A DNA stretch of 64,000 nucleotides from CAYNEI01 sp964396185 (GTDB lineage Archaea; Thermoplasmatota; SW-10-69-26): NCBI GenBank assembly GCA_964396185.1, contig CAYNEI010000004.1, positions 1 through 64,000 of the forward strand. The letters run 5' to 3'. The notes beneath the pieces are model-generated. The model was not told where the DNA came from. It was given only the letters and a program-made list of their open reading frames with translations, and made no database searches. Shown here piece after piece: positions 27,801 to 34,570 of this stretch (position 1 is the first letter of the stretch; the number at the start of each line of letters is the position of its first letter). The translations under genes were made by a program, and so were the position numbers.

Positions 27801-28658
27801 GCGGTGGAGGGCGAGCAGGTGCGTGCGTGGGTCAACGCCACGGACCCCGAGGACGACCCCATCGAGCTCACCGCCCAGCACCTCCCCGAGGGAGCCCTCT
27901 TCGAGGAGCTTGGCCCCGGGGTGAGCCGGATCACCTGGACGCCGAGCTTCGAGCAGGCCGGGATCTACCGGTCCGCGATCCGCGCCAGCGACCCGGGAGG
28001 CTACACGCTGCACCAGTTCCTCTTCGACGTCGAGGACGTGCCCCGCAACCCGGAGATCACGGTGGCCGGTGCCACCACGATCTTCGAGCTGGAGACCCTC
28101 GAGCTCGCCGTGAGCGCTGAGGATCCAGACGGTGCTCCAGTGACCCTGGACATCCAGGGGCTCCCGGACGGTGCGAGCTTCGATGACACCGCCGGAGAGC
28201 TCTCGTGGACGCCGAGCCTGAACCAGGCCGGCACCTACGAGCTCACCGTGGTCGCGACCACTGGAGAGGAGACGAACACGCAGACCGTCGAGGTGATGGT
28301 CGCCGAGGACACCCCCAGCGTCGAGCTGCGGCTGCTGGGCGACGGGCGCTACGACTCCCTGGACGAGGTGATCATCCTCGTGGACGTCGCAACAGAGAAC
28401 GGAGGCGTGGCCATCCCAGGCATGTCGCTGCAGGCAGAGGTCTTCCACGACGCGACACCGCTGGAGCTCTTCCTCGGCGGGACGGAGGCCACGACCACGG
28501 CCAACGGTCAAGCGACCCTCGTGATCGATGAGGACGTGCTCGAGACCGCCAACCTCGTCGGCAGCCACCGGGTGGATGTGACCGGCGAGATCCCGGCGCA
28601 GTTCGGGGAGCTGGATCCCGTGGATGCGTCCATCAGCTACATGGTGACCATCCCGTAG
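18879..28658 (+). CDS. Giant subtilisin-family surface protein with Fn3, PKD, beta-helix and Ig repeats
   Basis: 3,259 residues from a TTG preceded by GGAGG 8 nt upstream. Order: signal peptide (~1-30); propeptide-like region; S8 protease (~195-520) with the intact triad D210 (AVLDTGAD), H265 (DHGTHVAS) and S469 (SGTSMATPG), oxyanion N372; Fn3 (~545-635); beta-rich region; Fn3 (~1067-1163); three copies of a ~170-residue module (~1210-1710; each with a FYxVxF...W core); PKD (~1785-1870); two right-handed beta-helices (~1870-2150 and 2190-2570, starting YASIQDANDLL and FLSIQEAID); PKD (~2570-2670); five Ig/cadherin-like He_PIG repeats (~2670-3145); and a C-terminal domain (~3145-3259). That domain recurs in the 51523-53877 protein. 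It probably acts in peptide or polymer degradation at the cell surface. No TM anchor is present. Confidence 0.9.
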   Translation: MRTRQVLTILLCALSMITVGFVPLAAAGSGDATDGSSDPAGTDDAQLRPINAYREHAIYDALLEEHGFTGPEIANLLLTDGDGNGATDYLDVFVEAAASAGEPEAPIEVLARWDDRPTQEDADAFELRTDAFDVTILETIDALFATVSAEKAHDALGQEGLELLVWEPRIWAQEDSAHHYSFKSPNENVEADVAHADGFTGEGVTIAVLDTGADCRHASFNDGTQLPSYSDCDLDGKIKAFQPFMSPGQAPNDDARTFGFDGHDHGTHVASTAAGNDPSAPFKGSAPDADLVILRVLDDGGSGSIAAFEQAIQYIRINKDTLGIDVVSMSAGLGVAGLTSLNGGEFDLLGWDLVAAQVPDQIGLPFTIAAGNHINAGFTNVDTGPPAGVNGYNQVGSPGFHPSILTVGSITTWGNHASTSSIGPGPTGQFQAIGGYEESLIKPEVVGQGDRVWAANANQGGYRLMSGTSMATPGVAGVVALLLEKNPGLTPDDIKDTLTQTAAPGNLAQGTGFGAPVDGAERPAPDFVNGYGVTKAKRALDIVETPVLEITDVAAEVIQQDSILLTWSTSNQVNSVATYTPDGGSPATVTDGERTTDHKLELTGLDAGTTYTIEVGCDDGTGCPANADRLTVTTLPAGAFTSQPVTLFARDVFTDSGGFRGTELQMDTTPPAGENTQQSGVPFGGTFYIFPGPLGPSSWHFYHADPGSNVAALDSELHFDTSQQATAHMTIIPSPLACTIDLPEDPTGENLIPDEAQLACPGVVPITVTATLRSADTVLGTGSHTEIVTDTDLFDTQPVTFDIPIDLTEATAPQTGNFSMELHWETPAAVSLNEIFLIEHSDENPLSVDLPLDNPMNVGDVVVTDNAGTLSIDAPVSSPFGAYDVGTAELKVFDENGAQQTINPTPGAELGEWTWTPANDGLTDGDYTLVVVGEDVQGAQSGRAAVVAIGDVDPPPNLPPVVTDLLATPDELRNNDLDTTVLTTHATDADGFVTSVTADLSALGGSASTGMVDDGTGADALANDDVYSLGITVPSSVSLGSLGIPVTAEDDAGDTTSGTISVEVLDGIPPSAVSSLDVTDARNGKLDISWGAATDAHSSIQGYEIERKDPGSSTFEPLATVTGTSYSDVGLEDGEVYEYRVRAVDALDNLGPFTSATGTPTATPQVTIDTPSDGGFVSGLFELSGTATVPNTPPGGAALPETLGSDPAGDSQATPGTVGTGHVDLTEVVAFDAGNQLGFKFMLDELGSGEQAGSTFYAVNFDAAGETYVASGHVVWAAGEPTVDRELAVSQADATTIWANSRVNTVEDSITLLIPKTAVNMGAGGTLENIEAFVAAGAEPAVDGNGGVVVGLPTADEANAASDPWSYTLRSPGQDFLTDDVADFNINLDTTAPFIPDSADMVGLGIWDQGDDVTVRVAFDQINDLVTSYSSIFYVLQFRDSHGDQFHTVTRIDWLAGQPVNVDNNPALVPTKPANAIYAGVDVEIDTINSEILFGLSKNRYDLGAGLTDISAHTFLMGPGIIIDADHIPDNAPGLGGTDVASTPFAYTFRDAPGDEIITDPAEDTPPNPGNDLFIGEPMDDEVDIVDATVFERGDDVVVRTGYNALGFVDIGNGEAIYTVLFDHEGTTYEASTRIFWVGGQAMPGGSANQGLGEDAGARVTIVPDQAAVSFHVPRTGIGLESGEDLSDIEVRTFRSAQGQMDEAGPASYDLQVPPAPTADIEFAIDGAGFQDVSSSSFAGGVFSWNQPIDAATLATGPHTLAARVHDGTEFSPVEQVDIDVGRGPLADLVATPETTGPGEDVLLDATGSSDPDGTIESIVIDPGDGTGPVDVTSSGQLTHAYDEPGAYLATVEIEDDDGLEATTSVVVTVSTIFDEDGNAYASIQDANDLLPAGSTILLLPDTYEESVSVTTAGLTICQANEDVTDCGSDPADVVVDANGATPYTITVKAPDVTIEGITVKNTDLVGDGGAIQLEADRTTIRNTHVELESDGTSLVTGIEVKGVADDGLVIDSELRGVPADPDTGITMPTNGIHGEMTGFVVRDTLFEWWSSNAVFPTAGTQGVSVLDSTFRNVNTGVLICETMDNPVVNGNTFTESFTGILICGDPGPGGEINLRSNTFDLPLENALALDDRTHDLRVDVRLSEWGVYDHRLLSERVDDAGSSNEVLQLPFIDADGDPEPPLIRRHHPGQSDLETFLSIQEAIDAPGAQDSIIIVPGGTLTDDGVRKPARTPYFESVTVDEPGISLCGVPVGASEFNFCWPDFEPGEHATIDASGQGGPAITVTADDIRVSGLHLVGSDPLVQAADAGSFELSHNRIELGLSEAGSHTAVDLDRADEAVVQDNLIQLSVLNAAGAGGTARGLDASQSQALTITGNTVLGDTNHPATTAIEIAPGGVGSDGGSDHLLEDNRIIDATNGIRLVDAADASIRSNLVLVSASSTLSGGASLALVDGSGHALEGNLLAGADTGLLVDGATGVTSELDVFEADLVGIEIDDLAGSPLPGTVDFEVHNATLAHTGTALVLASNTQALFVDAECNDWGVYNAQAISERIDDQGAPGNEVDFEPYTGAEGASLECLAVPDVSFTVDDPNGAPATRLDELVFTDTSQEGSRAMVERTWDFGDGRTVTESVLTEDATVSHSYGSVDTFVATLEVRDAEGMSSRAAKLIAIENTPPTIEIDGTLSGHHTDTLHAFVRATDVDDENPWLEVSELPLNAVFDRSGPSTGVITFEPDANQAGSHSVTLVADDGQPSDNTVEEAFQFLIGNDAPIFDPPLPETVEAIAGAEVTLDLRAVDPDGDGITSLSADTTNLPNPGDASLVSAGGEGTFSWTPPADATGSFSVAFTATSPAASLTESVEFVLVDNAPPVIEPIDDVEVGEGGHLSVPISASDPNGEIPALSADGVPDNATFQDNENGWAAFIFDPSFDQAGDYMITVSATDGVNTVTETFTVTVIDRDPSEVNGTPVVSGPDIVEAVEGEQVRAWVNATDPEDDPIELTAQHLPEGALFEELGPGVSRITWTPSFEQAGIYRSAIRASDPGGYTLHQFLFDVEDVPRNPEITVAGATTIFELETLELAVSAEDPDGAPVTLDIQGLPDGASFDDTAGELSWTPSLNQAGTYELTVVATTGEETNTQTVEVMVAEDTPSVELRLLGDGRYDSLDEVIILVDVATENGGVAIPGMSLQAEVFHDATPLELFLGGTEATTTANGQATLVIDEDVLETANLVGSHRVDVTGEIPAQFGELDPVDASISYMVTIP

Positions 28659-28703
28659 CCCATCGATCAGGGACTCGGTACGCACACCGGCCCCAGTGGG
28701 GTG

Positions 28704-28719
28704 CCGCGGCTCGCCGCGG
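28704..28719. terminator. Hairpin between convergent genes
   Basis: Perfect CCGCGG stem with a 4-nt loop about 45 nt after the giant-gene stop, followed by a pyrimidine-rich run (28728-28747). It can serve either strand. Confidence 0.45.
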
Positions 28720-28743
28720 TGCCCCGCCCTCTCTCTTCCTCTC

Positions 28744-29160
28744 TCACGACCGGACGTCAGCCCGCCAGCTGATCTCCGGGGTCTCGCGCACCGTAGCCAG
28801 CACGCTGCAGTACTTCTCGACCGAGAGCTCGCAGGCCCGGTTGAGCGCGTCGCTTGGGACCTCGCCGGAGACCTCGTAGACCAGCTCGATCTCCGTGAAC
28901 ATGCGCGGGTAGCTCTCCCGGCGCTGGCCGATCACGCGACAGGTCAACTCGGAGAACTCGATGCGCTTCTTGGACAGGATGCTCGCAACGTCGATGAGCG
29001 AGCAGCCGCCGATGCCGGCCAGCAGGAGCTCCAGGGGGGTGGCACCCTTGCCGCCGGGCTCGGCCTGGGAGTCCATGGTGATCTCGTGGCCGGAGGGGGT
29101 CGTGGTCCGCAGCACATCATCGGTGACGTGCTCGACGGTGAGCTCGTAAGGGGTCGCCAT
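28744..29160 (-). CDS. OsmC-family protein
   Basis: 138 residues. The reactive cysteine pair of OsmC/Ohr proteins is present: C53 in AGIGGCSLIDVASIL and C118 in SVEKYCSVLATV. The upstream GGKGATPLELLLAG is characteristic. Members reduce organic hydroperoxides using thiol cofactors; some OsmC relatives are non-peroxidatic. Leaderless: its TATA-like box is 26 nt upstream. It is transcribed convergently with the giant surface-protein gene. Confidence 0.9.
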   Translation of the reverse strand: MATPYELTVEHVTDDVLRTTTPSGHEITMDSQAEPGGKGATPLELLLAGIGGCSLIDVASILSKKRIEFSELTCRVIGQRRESYPRMFTEIELVYEVSGEVPSDALNRACELSVEKYCSVLATVRETPEISWRADVRS

Positions 29161-29180
29161 GCATCGTGAAACGGCTCAGG

Positions 29181-29190
29181 GCTTAACTCA
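29181..29190 (-). promoter_or_regulatory. TATA-like element of the osmC-family gene (leaderless)
   Basis: The minus strand reads TGAGTTAAGC, centred 26 nt upstream of the ATG at 29160. Confidence 0.55.
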
Positions 29191-29213
29191 TTGCCACCCG
29201 ATGTCCCACGGGC

Positions 29214-29765
29214 TCAGAGCGGTTCCCGGAGCAGCATCTTGGGCTGGCTCACACCCAGGATGTCGTCCCGGAGGACCTGGGGGATGGCCTCCTGCATCGG
29301 CTGGGTGACCATGGGCTCCAGGCGGGCCTCCATCTGCTCCCACGTCTCGAAGCGCCCCTTGCGTACCTCTCGGGAGACCTTCTCGATGGATGGGCCCCAG
29401 AGGCCCAGGGGGGCCAGCGGGTGGTCCATGCCCATCTTGCCGCCGGGTCCGCGCGGGTTGCGGCTGGTGCCGAAGCCGTGGATGTTGTTCAACAGCTCGA
29501 GCAAGCGCTTCTCGAGCCATGCCGGCTTGTGCTCCATGAGGATGCGGGCGACTTGCTCGGCCACCGCGGGCACCCGGTCGTCCGGGGACTGGTGGAGCGT
29601 GAAGGTGCCCAGCAGGTTCTCGGGTTCGACCTCGGCGCCGGGCTCGGTGGAGGTGTGCTCCGGGAGGAAGGCCAGGCGCAGCTCAGGCTCCTCGGGCAAC
29701 AGCACGAGGGTGAGCTCGCCCTTGGGCGACTCGCGCCACGGGTGGAGGACAACGATCGGCGGCAT
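29214..29765 (-). CDS. Hypothetical protein
   Basis: 183 residues with good codon usage and no signal peptide or TM helix. The N-terminus is strand-rich (PPIVVLHPWR, GELTLVLLPEEPELRLAFL) and the middle helical (VPAVAEQVARILMEHKPAWL). A Gly/Pro-rich loop (GFGTSRNPRGPGGKMGMDHP) is followed by a helical C-terminus with repeated VLRDDILGVSQPKML-like amphipathic segments. It is transcribed toward the osmC-family gene, about 50 bp upstream of that gene's start. I do not recognise a family. Confidence 0.6.
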   Translation of the reverse strand: MPPIVVLHPWRESPKGELTLVLLPEEPELRLAFLPEHTSTEPGAEVEPENLLGTFTLHQSPDDRVPAVAEQVARILMEHKPAWLEKRLLELLNNIHGFGTSRNPRGPGGKMGMDHPLAPLGLWGPSIEKVSREVRKGRFETWEQMEARLEPMVTQPMQEAIPQVLRDDILGVSQPKMLLREPL

Positions 29766-29879
29766 GGAGGCGATGGGGGTAGCGCGTCGTGGCTCATGGT
29801 CGTTTGGATAGGGGGATCACCACGGTGCCAGCTGGAACGAGCCCTTCGCCCACGCTGCACATCCACGGCCGGCTCTGCC

Positions 29880-30122
29880 CCGCCCACACTCGTCCTCTCG
29901 CGCCCCCGCTCCACCGCGCCGTGGCGGCGCGAGCTCGTGTGGGCTGACCGTTGGCCCGCTTCCGTTCTCTGCCGTTCCGCGCTGAAGCTCGCGCCCGGCA
30001 GCGGTGACGCGAGCCTCGCGCGCTCACCACCCGCTGCCTTCGGCGCGCGGGCGGCGGGGCGCGCGACTTCGCACGAACGGCTCCGCTCGCTCATCCGATC
30101 ATCGCGGCGCAGCCGTTCGTGC
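29880..30122. other. GC-rich spacer with two strong inverted repeats
   Basis: The 399-bp gap 29766-30164 has no convincing gene; its long open frames are compositional. A perfect 12-bp inverted repeat (30071-30082 with 30111-30122; GCACGAACGGCT outward) lies 43 nt past the cdc48 stop and fits a terminator. A second, imperfect one pairs GCCCACAC...CTCGCGCC (from about 29881) with GGCGCGAG...GTGTGGGC (to about 29952). Confidence 0.5.
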
Positions 30123-30164
30123 TCGCTGACCGTCGGCCCTCAGCGGTTTGGTCAAGGCCGACGA

Positions 30165-32384
30165 TCAGCCAACCTCGATGTTGCGCGTGTAGTCGCTCTT
30201 CTTCTGGGCGATGCCGCCCTGGAGGTCTTGGGCCACGCGGTTGTAGTACTGGAGGGTCTGGTCGTCCACGCTGGGGCGCACGACCTTGAGGGCCTCGGTG
30301 AAGTGGTGCATCTGCACCTCCTCGGCGTCGTTGTCCTCGCGCAAGGCGAGCATGGCTGCCTCCCGGGCGAGGTTCTCGATGTCCGCGCCGACGTAGCCGT
30401 CGGTCACGCCCTCGAGCTCGTCGAGGCTGACGTCCTCTGCCAGGGGGACCGGCTCGGTGTGGATCTTGAGGATCTCCTTGCGGGCTTCCCGGTCTGGGAC
30501 CGGGATCTGGATGAGCCGGTCGAAGCGGCCGGCGCGCAGGAGCGCGTTGTCCACCATGTCGGGCCGGTTGGTGGCCGCGATGATGACCACGCCTTCGAGG
30601 GTCTCCATGCCGTCGATGCTGGTGAGCAGCTGGTTGACGATCCGCTCGGTGACGTGGCTGTCGCCTGAGCCCATGCCTCGGCGTGGGGCCAGGGCGTCGA
30701 TCTCGTCGAGGAAGACGATGCTGGGGGCGGCCTGCTTGGCCTTCTTGAAGATCTCGCGCACAGCCTTCTCGGACTCGCCGACCCACTTGGAGAGGACCTC
30801 GGGGCCCTTGATGCTGATGAAGTTGGCACCGGACTCGTTGGCCACCGCCTTGGCCAAGAGCGTCTTGCCCGTACCAGGCGGGCCGAAGAGCAGGATGCCT
30901 CGGGGTGGGCTGATGCCCAGGCGCTCGAACACCTCGGGTTGGCTCAGCGGCCACTCGACGGCCTCGCGCAGGGACTGCTTGACCTCGCCGAGGCCACCGA
31001 CGTCGTCCCAGTCGACCTGGGGGATCTCGAGCAGGACCTCGCGCAGAGCACTGGGTTCGATCTCGCGTCGCGCGCCGCGGAAGTCGTCGTGGGTGACGAC
31101 CATGCGCTCGAGCAGCTCGGGCGGGATGGGTTGGTCCAGGTCGATCTCCGGCAAGTAGCGTCGGAGCGCGCTCATGGCTGCCTCCTTGGCTAGCGCGGCC
31201 AGGTCAGCGCCCACGAAGCCGTATGTGGAGTTGGCGAGCTCGTCGAGCTCGACGTCCTCGTCCAGGGGCATGCCGCGGGTGTGGATGAGCAGGACCTCCT
31301 TGCGGCCGTTGCGATCGGGCACGCCGACCTCGATCTCGCGGTCGAAACGGCCGGGGCGGCGCAGGGCAGGATCGATGGCGTCCTGGCGGTTGGTGGCCGC
31401 GATGACGATGACCTTGCCGCGGCCCTTGAGGCCGTCCATGAGGGTGAGCAGTTGCGCGACGACCCTGCGCTCGACCTCGCCCTGGGTCTCCTCGCGCTTG
31501 CTGGCGATGCTGTCCAGCTCGTCGATGAAGATGATGCTCGGCGCGCTCTCCTCGGCTTCCTCGAAGACCTCGCGGAGCCGGGCCTCGGACTCGCCGTAGA
31601 ACTTGCTCATGATCTCCGGGCCCTGGATGGAGTAGAAGTTGGCGCCGGACTCGTTGGCCACCGCCTTGGCGATGAGCGTCTTCCCGGTGCCTGGAGCGCC
31701 GTAGAGCAGCACGCCCTTGGGCGGATCGATGCCAAGCCGCTCGAAGAGCTCGGGGTGCTTGAGCGGGAGCTCGATCATCTCGCGGACCTTGGTGAGCTCC
31801 TCACGCAGGCCACCGACGTCCTCGTAGGTGATCTTGGGCGCGTGGATCTCGGCCTCGCTGACCGCCTCCTCACGGATGACGATCTCGCTGGACTCGGTCA
31901 CCTGGACCGTGCCCGCGGGCTGGAGCTCCACGACGATGAACGGGAGCGCGCGCCCGATGAGCGCGATGCCTGGGACGATGACGGTGTCGCCTTGGGTGAC
32001 GGGGCGCTTGAAGAGGCCGCGCTTGACCACGCCCTCGATGCCAGCCCCGAACTGGAGCTTCTGGCCCTCCTCGATGACCGGGGCGAGCACGATCTTGTTG
32101 GCAGGCGTGACCTGGGCCTTCGTGACCCGGACCTTGTCGCCGATGCCAACACCGGTGTTGTCCCGGATCAGGCCATCCATGCGGATGATGCCCTTGCCCT
32201 CGTCCTCGGGGGGTGCGCGCCAGACGATGGCGGCGGTCGTGTTCTTCCCTTGGATCTCGACGACGTCTCCGACGGTGAGCTCGAGTTCGAGGCGGGTCTG
32301 AGAGTCCAGGCGCACGCGCCCCTTGGCCACGTCCTCCTGGACCGCCTCGGCCACGCGGAGCGTGGCCTCTGTGTTCGAGGGCAT
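30165..32384 (-). CDS. cdc48: Cdc48/VCP-type AAA+ ATPase
   Basis: 739 residues from the ATG at 32384, at the normal family start (TLRVAEAVQEDVAKGRVRLD); the frame continues upstream through the promoter. The N-domain (double-psi barrel) is ~1-185. D1 ATPase has Walker A GAPGTGKT at ~229, IIFIDELDSI and AATNRQDAIDPALRRPGRF. D2 ATPase has Walker A GPPGTGKT at ~501, IVFLDEIDAL and the SRH AATNRPDMVDNALLRAGRF. The hexamer unfolds proteins and feeds them to the 20S proteasome in archaea. It is the most plausible unfoldase partner in this window for the PafA/Dop-like system, though it is 25 kb away. Confidence 0.97.
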   Translation of the reverse strand: MPSNTEATLRVAEAVQEDVAKGRVRLDSQTRLELELTVGDVVEIQGKNTTAAIVWRAPPEDEGKGIIRMDGLIRDNTGVGIGDKVRVTKAQVTPANKIVLAPVIEEGQKLQFGAGIEGVVKRGLFKRPVTQGDTVIVPGIALIGRALPFIVVELQPAGTVQVTESSEIVIREEAVSEAEIHAPKITYEDVGGLREELTKVREMIELPLKHPELFERLGIDPPKGVLLYGAPGTGKTLIAKAVANESGANFYSIQGPEIMSKFYGESEARLREVFEEAEESAPSIIFIDELDSIASKREETQGEVERRVVAQLLTLMDGLKGRGKVIVIAATNRQDAIDPALRRPGRFDREIEVGVPDRNGRKEVLLIHTRGMPLDEDVELDELANSTYGFVGADLAALAKEAAMSALRRYLPEIDLDQPIPPELLERMVVTHDDFRGARREIEPSALREVLLEIPQVDWDDVGGLGEVKQSLREAVEWPLSQPEVFERLGISPPRGILLFGPPGTGKTLLAKAVANESGANFISIKGPEVLSKWVGESEKAVREIFKKAKQAAPSIVFLDEIDALAPRRGMGSGDSHVTERIVNQLLTSIDGMETLEGVVIIAATNRPDMVDNALLRAGRFDRLIQIPVPDREARKEILKIHTEPVPLAEDVSLDELEGVTDGYVGADIENLAREAAMLALREDNDAEEVQMHHFTEALKVVRPSVDDQTLQYYNRVAQDLQGGIAQKKSDYTRNIEVG

Positions 32385-32407
32385 CTCCGGCGCATGCGGG
32401 CCGTTCC

Positions 32408-32417
32408 CATTTAGTGC
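32408..32417 (-). promoter_or_regulatory. TATA-like box of cdc48 (leaderless)
   Basis: The minus strand reads GCACTAAATG, centred about 28 nt upstream of the ATG at 32384. Confidence 0.5.
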
Positions 32418-32473
32418 TTTGCACCCGGCCTTGCAACCGGGAGGGACCTCGCCCCATTCGCCCCCCAGCCAAC

Positions 32474-32483
32474 AGCTAAGTAC
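32474..32483 (+). promoter_or_regulatory. TATA-like box of the queD-like gene
   Basis: AGCTAAGTAC is centred about 27 nt before the GTG at 32505. That is one reason to prefer this start over the in-frame GTG at 32493. Confidence 0.45.
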
Positions 32484-32504
32484 TGCCAAGGGGTGGCGGT
32501 CGTC

Positions 32505-32993
32505 GTGAGCGACCCCCGAGCCGAGCTACGCATCGATGGCTGGCGCCAGGGGATCCGCTTCGCCGCCAGCCACTTGGTCCCCCATCATCCCAAGTGCGGG
32601 CATTTGCACGGCCACACGTACGCCGTGCACTGCCACCTCAAGGGCCAGGTGCCCGAGAACGGGATGGTGGTTGATTTCGGTATCGTCAAGCAAGTGCTTC
32701 GGGAGGTCAGCGAAGGCTTGGACCACCGGTGGATGCTGCCCCGGGAGCCCGCCCACGGCTCGGTGAGCGAGCAGGACGGCCAGGTGGTCTACGAGGTGGG
32801 CGACAAGCGCTACCGCGTGCCTGCTGAGGATGTCGCCTTCGTGGACGTTCCGGTCGTCACGGCCGAGTTCCTGGCCCACCACTTCGCCGACCGGCTCATG
32901 AAGACGGTGACGTGGCCTGACGAGGTCGAGGCCGTCGAGATCGGCATCGACGAGGGCTACGGGAAGGGCGCTTGGGTGAGCCGCGAGCCGTAA
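32505..32993 (+). CDS. queD: 6-pyruvoyltetrahydropterin synthase/QueD-family protein
   Basis: 162 residues. Zinc ligands H23 (AASHLV) and the HLHGH pair (H35, H37) with the catalytic-type Cys C31 (KCGHLHGH) are in the family order. GMVVDFGIVKQVLREVSEGLDHRWML is the conserved middle, and the late segment VEAVEIGIDEG precedes the C-terminus. It probably makes 6-carboxy-5,6,7,8-tetrahydropterin from dihydroneopterin triphosphate for archaeosine/queuosine precursors. An insertion (VSEQDGQVVYEVGDKRYRVP) is present after the DHR motif. Start by TATA spacing; GTG 32493 is possible. It is divergent from cdc48. Confidence 0.88.
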   Translation: MSDPRAELRIDGWRQGIRFAASHLVPHHPKCGHLHGHTYAVHCHLKGQVPENGMVVDFGIVKQVLREVSEGLDHRWMLPREPAHGSVSEQDGQVVYEVGDKRYRVPAEDVAFVDVPVVTAEFLAHHFADRLMKTVTWPDEVEAVEIGIDEGYGKGAWVSREP

Positions 32994-33013
32994 GCTCAAG
33001 GGATCGGTGATGT

Positions 33014-33038
33014 GGGCCGGGGGAAGACCCCCCGACCC
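33014..33038. terminator. GC hairpin between convergent genes
   Basis: CGGGGG-AAGA-CCCCCCG within 33014-33038, about 20 nt after the queD-like stop. The convergent secreted-protein gene ends at 33140. Confidence 0.5.
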
Positions 33039-33139
33039 AGGATGGAGCTCCTCTCAACGCTCCAGGCCCAAGCAGTCGCTTGCGCTACTTGAAGCGTGGC
33101 AACGTCCAGCTTGCGAAGTTGCCAGCCTAGCCTGCCGGC

Positions 33140-33727
33140 CTAGAGAGGACTCGACGGGCCGAACGAGACGGCGTCGACCTTCAGGTTCGCGTCCGTGGGC
33201 GCGGTCTGGCCCGCCTTCTCGAGGGCGAACTCGATCGTCGCTTCGGTGGCATCTGGGGGCGCTCGGAACGTGTTGTCGTAGGAGACGTACGTGCTCCCAT
33301 CGTCCTGGATGCTCACCGTGTCCCGGTCGATCTCCTCGCCCCCGGCGTTGCGCCAGATGACGATCCCGGATGCGGTGGGCGCGGCGACCCGGTCCGTCGG
33401 GGTACCATCCTCGAGGTTCGCCTCGAAGTCGAAGTCGTAGTCAGCGTTGGGGATGATCGGGAGGTCGTCACGCTCCTGGGAGATGTCCTGGGCCACGCCG
33501 GCGAGGTCGCTGGTGGCGATGAAGTTCAGCACGACCGCCCTCTCCCCCTCAGCCGCGTCGCTGGTGGGGTTCGCGTTGCCGGCCAGCACGGTCCACTCGT
33601 CGGGGTCGTCGTCTGTGAACGCCTCGAAGCCGCCGTTGTCGACCTGCTCGGTGAGCGGGGCGGCGGCCCCAGCAGGGACGATCAACAGAACAGTAGCCAT
33701 CAGGGTGATCCATAGCTCGCTTCGCAT
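33140..33727 (-). CDS. Secreted protein with CBM-like beta-sandwich
   Basis: 195 residues: signal peptide (1-23, LWITLMATVLLIVPAGAAA), then a single beta-sandwich. VDNGGFEAFTDDDPDEWTVLAG is the usual opening of CBM4/9-like and carbohydrate-binding 'NGGFE' modules, and LKVDAVSFGPSSPL is the usual end (VDDVSL-like strand). It is probably an exported glycan-binding protein, inferred from that module. GGAGG lies 8 nt upstream of the ATG. It stands alone, upstream of and away from the Sir2 gene. Confidence 0.75.
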   Translation of the reverse strand: MRSELWITLMATVLLIVPAGAAAPLTEQVDNGGFEAFTDDDPDEWTVLAGNANPTSDAAEGERAVVLNFIATSDLAGVAQDISQERDDLPIIPNADYDFDFEANLEDGTPTDRVAAPTASGIVIWRNAGGEEIDRDTVSIQDDGSTYVSYDNTFRAPPDATEATIEFALEKAGQTAPTDANLKVDAVSFGPSSPL

Positions 33728-33817
33728 CTTTTAGACCTCCAATGTCTCAGGATGTTGTGGCGCACAAGAACGTGTGGTCTCGGCAACGAGCAGGTTGCCC
33801 CTCCTGTGCAGGGATGG

Positions 33818-34567
33818 TTAGTCGAGCACCGCCGGGATGACCTGTTCCACGCGGCCGCGCAGAACAGCGGTGGCCCGATCGTCCAGCGGCGTGGCTTCCT
33901 GGTTCACGATGATGACCGCCCCGCCTGCTTCCAGGGTGCTCTCCGGCAGACCAGCCGCTGGCCACACGGTGAGCGAGCTGCCGGCCACGAGCATGACATC
34001 GGCCGCGCGCGCCAACGCCTGAGCGCGGCTGAACGCTTTCTCAGGCATGGCCTCGCCGAAGAGGATCACGTCCGGCTTGACCACCCCTCCACACGCCTGG
34101 CACGTCGGGGGAAGCTCGCCCTGTTCGATGCGCTCGAGGGCCGCTTGGATCTCTTCGCGCTGGCCGCACTCGATGCAGCGCGTGTGGCGGGTCGTGCCGT
34201 GGACCTCGACCACGTGCTCGTCGGGCACGCCGGCCAGTTGGTGGAGCCCGTCGATGTTCTGGGTGATCACCGCCGCGAGCCGCTGATCGGCGTAGGCCTC
34301 CGCCATGGCGGTGTGGCAGGCGTTCGGCTCCACTTCATCCAGCTTGAGCGCGCGCGTGAGCTGGGCGCGCAGCTCCCAGAAGCCCGCAGGGTCCGAGAGG
34401 AACCGCTCGTACCGGAAATCCGAGGGGTCGAAGGTGTCCCACAGGCCGCCCTCGCTGCGGAAATCGGGGATGCCACTGGCCGTGGAGACGCCAGCGCCGG
34501 TGAAGGCGACGGGGGTCTGGGCCTCGCGCACCAGCTCGCGGGCACTCTCCAGGGCTTCGTCGGCCAC
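33818..34567 (-). CDS. Sir2-family NAD-dependent protein deacylase
   Basis: 249 residues. NAD-binding GAGVSTASGIPDFRS, TQNIDGLHQLAG, catalytic His in VEVHGTTRH, a four-Cys zinc site (CIEC and CQAC) and GSSLTVWPAAGLP are all intact. It removes acyl groups from lysines (for example Alba and acetyl-CoA synthetase in archaea). The GTG start lies 3 nt after the upstream NSS-transporter stop, so it belongs to that operon. Confidence 0.95.
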   Translation of the reverse strand: MADEALESARELVREAQTPVAFTGAGVSTASGIPDFRSEGGLWDTFDPSDFRYERFLSDPAGFWELRAQLTRALKLDEVEPNACHTAMAEAYADQRLAAVITQNIDGLHQLAGVPDEHVVEVHGTTRHTRCIECGQREEIQAALERIEQGELPPTCQACGGVVKPDVILFGEAMPEKAFSRAQALARAADVMLVAGSSLTVWPAAGLPESTLEAGGAVIIVNQEATPLDDRATAVLRGRVEQVIPAVLD

Positions 34568-34570
34568 GGA

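Noticed and set aside
29489..30094. Minus-strand open frame upstream of 29765
   Set aside because: Arg/Ala/Ser-rich translation of a GC-rich spacer, overlapping a better-supported gene in another frame.
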